Assembly: GCA_029721515.1 (NCBI GenBank)
Contig: CM056566.1
Location: 6,900,353-6,964,352, forward strand
Source of the DNA: Synanceia verrucosa
Taxonomy: Eukaryota; Chordata; Actinopteri; Perciformes; Synanceiidae
DNA: 64,000 nucleotides
Direction of reading: 5' to 3'
In this document: piece after piece, positions 56,737 to 64,000 of the stretch
Position numbering within the stretch: the stretch's first letter is position 1
Layout of the letters: every line of letters begins with the position of its first letter
Translations under genes and position numbers: made by a program
Notes under the pieces: model-generated
Databases searched by the model: none
What the model was told of the DNA's origin: nothing
The model's input: the letters and a program-made list of their open reading frames with translations, nothing else

Positions 56737-59700
56737 ATTCCAGTAGAGTTCACCAAACTGGACCTGTCCTCTTTGCAGTCTGTCCATCAGTTTGTTCAAA
56801 GGTTCAAGGAGCGGGACCTGCCATTACACATCCTGGTCAACAATGGTGAGTGAGTTACACTGCATATGTAGAGCAGTCCATCTAGTAGAAATCCCTCATT
56901 CTTCATCTAACAGTAAATTATATTAAAGTGGATATTGTTTTTAGAGATCTCCTGGAATTTTCCAGGTTCTTTCATCATATTAATCATATTAAAATAATAA
57001 AGTCTACTTCTTTTGGTTGTCTATCTTAACTTCTGTACTCGCCTGCTCACTGGTTTTAATGCACTCTCTATCTCGGTACACAGTGTTCAGGTCAAAGCTG
57101 TGATCTGCCTCTGATGAGCCACTGAAGACGGATCACACATAATGAACTCTGTGTTGAACACTGCAGACACATTAGAGACCTCCCACAGGTTATTAGGGTT
57201 ATTCTTGACCCATTTGTGGCCGTTAGGACACTATGGGCTCTTTTTCTATTATGTGTGTTCTTCTAGGCCCAGATAAAATGTGGGTATTAGTGTTTGAACG
57301 ATGAAATATATTTTTGTGCGCTTTAAATGCTTGTGTATGTGTGTCTCTAGCGGGTGTCATGCTGGTTCCTGAGGGTTGTACTAAGGATGGATTTGAGCAA
57401 CACTTTGGGGTGAACTACCTCGGCCACTTCCTGTTGACCTGGCTGCTCTTGGATATACTGAAGGATTCTGGGAAATGTGGAAACTTCTCGCGTGTGATCA
57501 ACGTCTCCTCCTCGTCCCACCGCATCGGCGAGATCAGACTGAATGATTTAAATAGCTGGTGGGCTGATGCACACGTACACGTTAGCTATCACAACCATAT
57601 CAGATGATGTATTGCAAAGCTAGCTGTTTAAAACGGTGTTTTTAGAGACCATTTAACTCACTGAGTGCCACTTTTATAAAACAGAAAGTGCCTAGTGCCA
57701 GCGTTTTTGGTCATTTTGAGTCATCTTTCATGACCCACAGAATATTCTGTACCATTTCTCTGAAAACACAGAATAGCTCAAATGAAAGAAGAGACTCTTA
57801 TTTCATCATGAAAAAAATGTTTGTTTTTACCTTGTTCCATTCTGTTCCACTCAAGCGTTGGATTTTAAATGACGTTAAAACACGTCAAAGGCACTTAAAG
57901 AGTTAATAAGTGTGAACACGATAATTCAAAGGGCAAAGTTTGTGTAGCCTCTCGCTGTGTGCTATAAAATAAAAGTAATGTATAATATCCTAATATCCTA
58001 AATAAATTAAAAATTATTTAATTTCTAGATGCCATTCTCCACTATGATACTATGATACCAGCAGAACTTTAGTGATGAAGTACACTAATCAGTCCCTCCA
58101 GTATTTCGCAGTTTTTGATTGTTGCGATCAAAAATGCTTTTCTCAGTAATTACGATACAATTTGCAGTTTTATGTGCCTTTTTTTTGCAAAATATTGCAG
58201 TAATTGTCAAAAATTGCAAGTCAACAAAAATAGTGATTTTTTAAAAAACAAATTACTAATAAAAAAGAAGAGTTGTATACATGATGATAAGCATACTGCT
58301 TTCATGTAAAACATTAAGAAACTGCTTTACGTGATCTTTTGCCTTTATTTTTGTTGGCAAATGCAAGATGTTGGCATTCTTCATCCTGGATCTCAGTGGG
58401 CTTTGCAATGTTGTATCACGTTGATGACTGTCGCGCAACGAACCACATAATTTACGTTTTTTCCAAATAAAGTGGGCAAATCACAGGAATTTTGAATAAT
58501 TGCAAGCCACCGCAAATATTGTGGTCATTGGTTGAATTTGTGTTAATTATTGTGATTCCTGGAGGGACTACACAACCAAATAATATAAAGTAATACACAA
58601 CCAAAAGTTGAGGTCTTTAGCTGAGAGGTTCCTAATGTAACTCCTTCACACAAACAGCAGCTAATAAAAAGAAAAATGGCTTGTATTGTGCTGACTGCCT
58701 GCAGGTGTGTAAATTGTAGATGTTTTCCTGTAGATGACGCACATCAGCAACTGCTGTCACTGTTACGTTTATTGCAGATAGTTGGTGCTTATATAATGCT
58801 GGCACTGTGTCTCGTCTCAAACACTGTGCGTCCTTGTTTTCCAAATTTGCCTGTTGAGCCTGAGAGGGCTTGTTATATTTCAATGGAAGAAGAACCTGAC
58901 CTTGTTAAGCAAGACATGGAAAGATTTTACCTATTGCGACAACATATTTTTTTCCCCTGAATACACTGAGCAAAACTGGTGTTTTCCTGCTTTTTTTCCT
59001 TGATATGTTCATAGACAGGCAGATTTTCTGAAACAGTTTTAATGTAACAGTCTGACGGTATTTATCACTTTCTTTGTCTCTATCTTCTCTTCAGCCAGTG
59101 TTATTCAGCCCATGCTGCTTATTGTCACAGTAAGCTGGCCCAGCTGTTATTTAGTTCCCACCTCCACCAGGAGCTGCAGCTTGGAGGTTTCCCACTGAGT
59201 TCATGTGCTGTGGATCCTGGCATGGTGGATACTGCTCTCTACCAAAACCTCTGGAAACCACTCTGTGTGGTGCAGAGCATCATTGCTCGCCTGCTTTTCA
59301 AGGTAAAACTTTGTCTTCAGCATTTCATTCATCTTTGATTTATGTCATCCTGCAACACAATCTGTGTTACTTTAAAGTAATCTGTAAGAGTTCAGTCCTG
59401 CTTTTTCGGGGACATCCTGTTCTACAGTTTCCAGAATAGTGGGAGCAGCAAAACAAACTATATTGTTTCAATAAATAAGTCAGGAAATATTCTACCTCAT
59501 TCTGTGAGCAACAGTGCTCTGCTTTTGTGCTGCTCACAGCAAGAGTCTGTGAACAGTGAATGTATTTGCTGACCTTGCTGAGTAGTTGGTGTTCAGTCTG
59601 TTGCCTGCTGCTCCTTATCTAACAGCTCACTGCGGCTGCTGCTTCATGTTACATTAAGTCCCTGACACATTTAAAAACATCACGAAAATGACTGTTCTTA

Positions 59701-62700
59701 TACCGCTGTCACACTGAAATTAGCGTGTCGACACGGCTTGGATTGGCATTTGGGCTCCTTCACAGTGCTAGCTGACGCGGCTCTGACCTCCAGCTGTGAG
59801 AGCTGTGTGCCTGTTTTTCATCCCTCCCATACATCATCGTGTTGACAACGTCATCATCACAGATTATGCCGGAACACAGCGAGGTAAACAATGGACAGTA
59901 TGGACATGAGCGAGTCACGTGTTAACGTTGTTGTTTAGTGCGTTACAATTTGTCCCTTTTGCAAAGTGTAAAACCCAGGGCAGTACTAATACTAATACTA
60001 GTACTAATGCATACTGCCATGATCAATAAAAAAAGGTGTGTCAGATCGCTGTTCAAGATGTATATAAATACAGTTGCGTAGTTCACACTGGGATTCCCCG
60101 ATCAGTGGGATTTCCCCGGAATGATGTTAGACTAAATCACATATGTTCTCCTATTAAAGATGATGTCGCTACACATTTGATACGTTTGATTGAATAAAAT
60201 CTCTGTCCTTCAGAGTTTGGTCTCTAGAGGTAAACAGGAAGACTGATCTTATGAGTGATCAGCTCTGCAGCTCTGGAGCTTCACAGTAACAGCCTGACAG
60301 GCTGCTCAGTGACTAAAGCAGGACATGACAGGCAGATACATCAACGTCTTCGAGTAAATAACGAGTCGACGCAGGTCGACACGGCTTGACTTTCACACTG
60401 CAGCCGATCCGATCCGAGCCTTGTTGACGCGGGTAAGAAAATACCGCGTCGACACACTAATTTCAGTTTGAAAGTGGTAATAGTGGCCAGTGACAAATGA
60501 GCTCATTGACAAATACATTGCATTTCATAATAAAAGTCTCCAGTAAGATGCTCTTAGTGTGAAGCAGCAGCAGTAGGAAGTGTTGGGTTTGCTTTAGCAG
60601 TAACTTACTACAGCAGGAATTGTCACAGACACCCAGTTTGTTTACTTCAAATATATACATATTGTAATACTTTCTTCAATGACAGTGATATTTTGACCAA
60701 GATTGATTTCATGTAAATCATTGCGGTGATTATTTTAAATCCTTGACCGCTCTCTATTGTCCCTTAGGTTTCTGTTCCTGTTTTTTAAATGACTTCTTTT
60801 ATTAATCCATCTATTTATGTGTTTATTATTTGATTTATTTTTTTACCCATATTTATTATCCAGGTTCTAATTCTTTAATTCAGCTCAAAGGTGGCTTTTT
60901 CCTCACTTAAGGTCTCAGTGCCATGCCATGCCTAAGTGTGGATGTGTGTGTATGTGTTTATTTGGGGTTGGGGTGGGTTTGTTATATTTCTTTTTTTTTT
61001 TTTTTTCATTGTTGTTTTTTTTTAGTGAGGTAATTTGAAATGTTGAAAAGTGCCATATAAATAGTTTGATTTGACTTGGATTTGAAGGAAATAAAGCGCT
61101 CACTCTGAGGATCTAAATTACAAAACAGAAAATCTCTATAAAGATTTGGAGGGAAATTCTCATGGAGTGATAAAGCTAATCATGTCAGACATTTAAAAAA
61201 AAAAACAAAACATGAAAATGTTTGTCATGAATTTCAGTTATATAGCTCAGTGGACACCTAATGGGACGTGACTCTGTAATAGTCACAGTATACGGTATGT
61301 GCATTGATTGCTTGGATGGTTTAAAAACTCAACCTGTGACTCTGTAGTTTTTTACTTTAACTGCTCTGTTAAAATGTCTTCAGTGGTGATCTGGAACAAC
61401 AAACTCAAGTACAGACGTTGTAGATGTTCTATTTTTACAAGATGAGACACTCTTGCATGCACACACTCATACACAGTTCACACACATGGAAATGGAAGGG
61501 CTACTAAAAATCCAGGCAGGATATTCACAGTGTGTTTTATTTTAAAACCGTTCTCGCTTAGCTTAAAGCACCGGCTGCAGGCTGTTGTTAACTCCAGGAT
61601 TTAATGACATGAGACACGTCAGCACCCTTGAGCCCAAAACGGCGATTGTCACAGGCATTTGCCTCCAGTCCTTGAGATGGCTCTGCCCCACATACACAAA
61701 CACATTAATCACACAAACTCATGCATGTAATCATCAACTCACAAACTGTGATGCCCTCCCATTAAGACACCTTTTTATCTAAAGCCACATAATTTAGGTT
61801 CATGCAGAACCACAGCCTGGAAGATAGAAGGAGGAAAAGGAAAGCCATGTCAGCAAGCCCCAATCACTGAGGAAGTAGACTTTGTGAAATGACGAGATAT
61901 ACAACAGAGCAAGAAGTGAGCTGACTAATGACTCATAGAATCTAATACTCTAAACTATAAACAAAAACACTCACAGGGAGATATGTGAAAAATCTTCTAA
62001 ACGATAAACTTCATTATTCTGCAGACTTAAATTATTCATCTGCAAATGGTGTTTGCTGGTTTTGGTGACAGAGAAATCACATCAGAAATCATACGTAGTC
62101 ATATGTGGCATTTACTGATTGACCATAATGTCAATGAGGAAGAGGATCAGTTCATTTATTACTTGTGACAGAAAACATTTGACCGACCCATCTTTTCTTT
62201 TATTTGTGTTTCATTCATGCTTTGCAACATCACATGCCAAGGACTTTACCTGTAAGATTATTTTGTATTGCTTTACTTCATTTGATTGATTATGACCAGT
62301 CTTGCCAGACAACATGTAACTAGTTACTTTTTAAAAAAGTAAGATTACATATTACTAGATACTTTTTAAAATAATTAATGCCTTCCTTTTCTAAATTACT
62401 CACTGCTGAAAGTAATTAGTTACACTACTCCTCATCACCTGAGACGCACAATAACTCAACTGAAATCATGCAAAATTAAACTCATTTACACAAAAAATAT
62501 AGTCCTTTAAGCCAAGTAATAATTAATTCATAGGAACACTTAAAATTCATGTTTGAAAGTAGTACTACAACACACACACACACACACACAGTGTACTGTT
62601 GATGCTTGCAGGATGTGAGTCCCTCTCTGCTCTGAAACCTGCTCCTGGTCTCACAGCTGACACTGAGATCATTGTTAAAATGCATCAGCATGCACACACA

Positions 62701-63131
62701 CACACACACACACCCTGAACCTTCTTTTCACTGACGCTAACATACAGTGGCATCCACCCTCTGAGGTTTACTCACACACACACACACACACACACCTACA
62801 TGTTATTTGTTTTTTTGCAGTTATAACTTGTCGTTGAACTTCCTGGGCTTGCTTCCTTTTTTCTTAATGCATCTTCGGTATGTGGTGATTTTTAAAAATT
62901 CAGGTAGTGGTACATCTTTATACGTGTCCCTGTTTGCATTTCCCTCAGACTCCTGCAGAGGGCGCTGCCACTGTGCTCTTTGTCGCTCTGTCACCAGCCC
63001 TGGAGGGGGAGTGTGGGGGAGGCTACTGGGCCAATGGACGCAGGGAGATGACAACACCCCCGACCTTTGACCCCCAGCTGCAGCGAAGCCTATGGGAAAC
63101 CAGCATCCAGTTGCTGGGCCTGCAGTCATGA
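41557..63131 (+). CDS. dhrsx: Dehydrogenase/reductase X-linked (SDR family), complete, 7 coding exons
   Basis: NAD(P)-dependent short-chain oxidoreductase. Human DHRSX is reported to act on polyprenol/polyprenal and dolichal in dolichol synthesis. Exons: 41557-41662, 42485-42592, 48525-48593, 56744-56845, 57351-57558, 59095-59302, 62949-63131. All are GT-AG with consistent phases, giving 327 residues (human 330). A hydrophobic N-terminal anchor ([17 protein letters not shown]) is followed by the cofactor motif TGGGRGIG at residues 48-55, NNAG at 127-130, NYLGHFLLT with the family Asn at 150, the catalytic Ser in NVSSSSH (181-184) and YCHSK at 207-211, the YxxxK pair. The [10 protein letters not shown] stretch follows, and the end reads [12 protein letters not shown]. 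The full catalytic set is intact. Introns are large (up to about 8 kb) and full of transposons. No canonical poly(A) signal was found before the window end. Confidence 0.95.
44028..44106. repeat. (GT)n, (TATC)n and (TA)n compound microsatellite
   Basis: GT units, then TATC units, then TA units that provided the target for the Tc1 at 44107. The TA array continues after that element (45716-45780). Confidence 0.9.
44107..45715 (-). mobile_element. Tc1-like DNA transposon, nearly intact
   Basis: The element is 1609 bp with inverted ends of about 51 bp that begin CAGTCATGGAAAAAA on both sides and are almost identical, flanked by TA. The transposase is on the minus strand in three overlapping frames (45434-45141, 45273-44851, 44854-44405). 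The catalytic motifs are all present: [21 protein letters not shown] and [15 protein letters not shown], with 34 residues between the last D and E (DD34E). Only two indels break it, so it is young. It sits in dhrsx intron 2, antisense to the gene. Confidence 0.95.
44405..45434 (-). pseudogene. Tc1 transposase with two frameshifts
   Basis: It starts [20 protein letters not shown], an N-terminal paired-like HTH domain, and ends KNNGYAIKY. The first frameshift lies in a homopolymer (poly-T on the plus strand, about 45299-45310). The second, near 44853-44872, fits loss of one G in a glycine-rich stretch before MIWGCF. Otherwise it is full length (about 343 codons). Confidence 0.9.
46925..47245. 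mobile_element. hAT-like MITE
   Basis: The ends are 'caggtgtcagcaacccatgg' on the left and 'ggttgcagacccctg' on the right (imperfect inverted repeats of the CAGGGGTCTGCAACC type). The 8-bp flanks gcctatgc and gtctatac agree at 6 positions, as a decayed target duplication. There is no coding capacity. It lies in dhrsx intron 2. Confidence 0.75.
48617..48658. repeat. (CA)n microsatellite next to dhrsx exon 3
   Basis: About 20 CA units begin about 25 bp after the exon 3 donor (48593/48594). A second array lies at 48767-48797. Confidence 0.95.
49324..50241. mobile_element. Nonautonomous fold-back DNA element
   Basis: The outer ends are 'tgttcacactaca' on the left and 'tgtagtgtgaaca' on the right. 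The motif TAGTGTGAAC recurs at the right side (near 50133, 50190 and 50231) and in inverse at the left. Two inner arms of about 100 bp (49717-49818 and 49985-50088) are inverted copies of each other, for example 'gcacaaatgatcgcatgttt' against 'aaacatacgatcatttgtgc'. No transposase is present. The superfamily is not assigned and no clear target duplication was found. Confidence 0.7.
51301..51515 (+). repeat. tRNA-derived SINE, second family
   Basis: The head 'ggggcagcaggagctcagtg' carries an A-box-like segment and the B-box 'ggttcaagtcc' at 51355-51365. The body ends 'ggctcaaataaaggatt' and a T-rich tail. Its sequence differs from the SINE at 9125. Confidence 0.7.
52215..52400. mobile_element. 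piggyBac-like MITE fragment
   Basis: The segment from 'ttttataaaacagaaagtgc' to 'ttgtttttaccttgtt' matches the copies at 12936-13364 and 57653-57906. Its terminal repeats are lost. It lies in dhrsx intron 3. Confidence 0.75.
53747..53900. repeat. Dispersed DNA-repeat fragment
   Basis: The words 'ctgtgacggtatggattttt', 'cacggtgataaagcacccag' and 'tatcgtggtaccccggtgat' look like a common fish hAT-derived repeat end. Limits and family are uncertain. Confidence 0.35.
55321..55362. repeat. (CA)n microsatellite
   Basis: About 20 CA units in dhrsx intron 3. Confidence 0.95.
56699..56735. repeat. (GT)n microsatellite abutting dhrsx exon 4
   Basis: About 18 GT units end 8 bp before the exon 4 acceptor CAG (56741-56743), so the polypyrimidine tract is replaced by GT repeats and a short 'ccattc'. 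Confidence 0.9.
57653..57906. mobile_element. piggyBac-like MITE, compact copy with TTAA duplication
   Basis: It is bounded by TTAA on both sides (57653-57656 and 57903-57906), the piggyBac target site. The ends are CTCACTGAGTGCC on the left and GGCACTTAAAGAG on the right. It is 254 bp long and noncoding, in dhrsx intron 5, about 100 bp after the exon 5 donor. Confidence 0.85.
58090..58570. mobile_element. hAT-like MITE
   Basis: It begins 'cagtccctccag' and ends 'ctggagggacta', a clean inverted pair. The inside is AT-rich with many 'ttgca' words and no transposase. A target duplication is not evident. It lies in dhrsx intron 5. Confidence 0.7.
59701..60479. mobile_element. Nonautonomous TIR element, unassigned superfamily
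   Basis: The left end 'taccgctgtcacactgaaat' continues 'tagcgtgtcgacacgg'. The right end in reverse complement reads 'taccactttcaaactgaaat' and 'tagtgtgtcgacgcgg', giving inverted ends of about 36 bp. A second 'gtcgacacggcttg' motif recurs inside, near 59729 and 60377. No coding region. It lies in dhrsx intron 6. Confidence 0.75.
61018..61082 (+). repeat. LINE-like 3' tail
   Basis: 'gaaaagtgccatataaatag' followed by 'tttgatttgacttggatttg' has the layout of a fish L2-type 3' end with short tail repeats. The rest of the element is not recognisable. Confidence 0.45.
62571..62794. repeat. Three (CA)n microsatellites upstream of the last dhrsx exon
   Basis: CA arrays at about 62571-62590, 62692-62713 and 62773-62794, in the last 400 bp of intron 6. 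Confidence 0.9.
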
Positions 63132-63712
63132 AAGGGACAAGAGGACAACAGATTGGACTGAGCCTTGAAGACTGCATCAGATAAAGACCCTTTCCTCGGG
63201 CTGACCAACCTCCTCTTCTCCTTTTTGTAGCTGTTTATGTTGACAATCCACCGCTAGACTGTGATTGGCTTTTAATGAGAGTGAAGACCATTCTTTTGTT
63301 CCAGACCCGCCAAAGAAGGGCTATAGGGGACTGATTTTTTTCTTAATGAGCAAGCAAACATATACAAACACACTCTAGGGTTATCTCAAAATGATTTTGC
63401 TAGCATAGCTATTGGGCAGCTGATTTAGACCTTTGATCATAAATAACCTGATGTCTGGCGAGAGAGATTGTTCCACAGTGTCATGTTCAAAAAGCTGCAA
63501 TGACACGCACCTCACTCTGCCTTAATGTCATTGGTCTGGCTTCCAGTGAAGATGGTCATTGTCTCTCAGTGAACTAAATGCCCTTTCAGAGGCTTTTCCT
63601 TCATAAAAATAGAAATCTCAGCAAACATCAAGATGCTTTTTGATTGTAATGATACTTAAATTCAAAAGCTGAATTTTGGCGCACTGGCTTCAAAATCATG
63701 TCGGACTAGCTC
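63132..63712 (+). other. dhrsx: dhrsx 3' UTR
   Basis: It follows the TGA at 63129-63131. No AATAAA or ATTAAA was found, so the 3' end is either signalled by a variant or lies beyond the window. Confidence 0.5.

Positions 63713-63768
<56 letters not shown>
63713..63768. repeat. (CA)n microsatellite
   Basis: About 27 uninterrupted CA units after the dhrsx stop codon, possibly inside its 3' UTR. Confidence 0.95.
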
Positions 63769-64000
63769 TCATGCACCAATGGCCTGATTGTTCCAGTGTG
63801 AACCTGCCTTGCCGTGGTGGGAAATGTGATGTCATTAGTTTGCTTTGACACATGACATCATGATATCTTGAGTTCACGGGGCATCTTGCCATCCCACTTC
63901 TTTGACTTTGTTTTGTTTTGGTACATTCATGTGCTTGTACTGGTTATTAGTGAGTCTTCATGCTAAAGAATGGTAGGTGTAGTATAGACTGTGTTTTAGG

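Noticed and set aside
58676..58960. 94-codon ORF in dhrsx intron 5
   Set aside because: It has a start in an A-rich context and a hydrophobic stretch, but no homology I recognise. It lies between a hAT MITE and exon 6 on the sense strand of the intron.

Overview
The window is nuclear DNA of a ray-finned (teleost) fish. The evidence is vertebrate genes split into many GT-AG introns, long CA/GT microsatellites, fish-type Tc1 transposons with a DD34E transposase, hAT- and piggyBac-type MITEs, and tRNA-derived SINEs with (GGAT)n tails. There are no bacterial-style operons, no CRISPR array and no rRNA.

Three protein-coding genes can be read end to end by following splice sites, plus one very small gene. 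(1) slc12a8, minus strand, coding 15231 to 1238, 13 coding exons, 742 residues, with a probable noncoding first exon at about 16.6 kb. (2) znf148, minus strand, coding 24411 to 19949, 6 coding exons, 793 residues, with a probable long 3' UTR to about 17.15 kb and candidate noncoding 5' exons at about 25.4 and 26.3 kb. The tandem order znf148 then slc12a8 on one strand matches the human arrangement. (3) A 42-codon single-pass membrane microprotein ORF, plus strand, 27791-27919, behind a TATA box in a CpG-rich block, followed by a second small reading frame in an ideal start context. I do not recognise it by name. (4) dhrsx, plus strand, coding 41557 to 63131, 7 coding exons, 327 residues, an SDR-family oxidoreductase.

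Between the microprotein and dhrsx (about 28-41.5 kb) I see no certain gene. This stretch holds microsatellites, a decayed Tc1 element (33060-34297) inserted in an AT-rich palindrome, an orphan ORF at 34865-35134, AT-rich sequence, and LINE/SINE tails. The dhrsx introns are rich in transposons: a nearly intact Tc1 (44107-45715), hAT-like MITEs (46925-47245 and 58090-58570), a fold-back element with 100-bp internal arms (49324-50241), a SINE (51301-51515), two copies of a piggyBac-like MITE whose third copy lies in slc12a8, and a TIR element (59701-60479).

The genes are not functionally linked as far as the sequence shows: a cation-chloride-cotransporter-family transporter, a zinc-finger transcription factor, a membrane microprotein and a polyprenol/dolichol-pathway-type dehydrogenase. 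I found no evidence for an unprecedented multi-gene system. The most notable items are the microprotein locus, the inferred uORF that overlaps the slc12a8 start codon, and the MITE and fold-back families. All exon calls were made by hand from sequence and remembered family similarity, with no database search.
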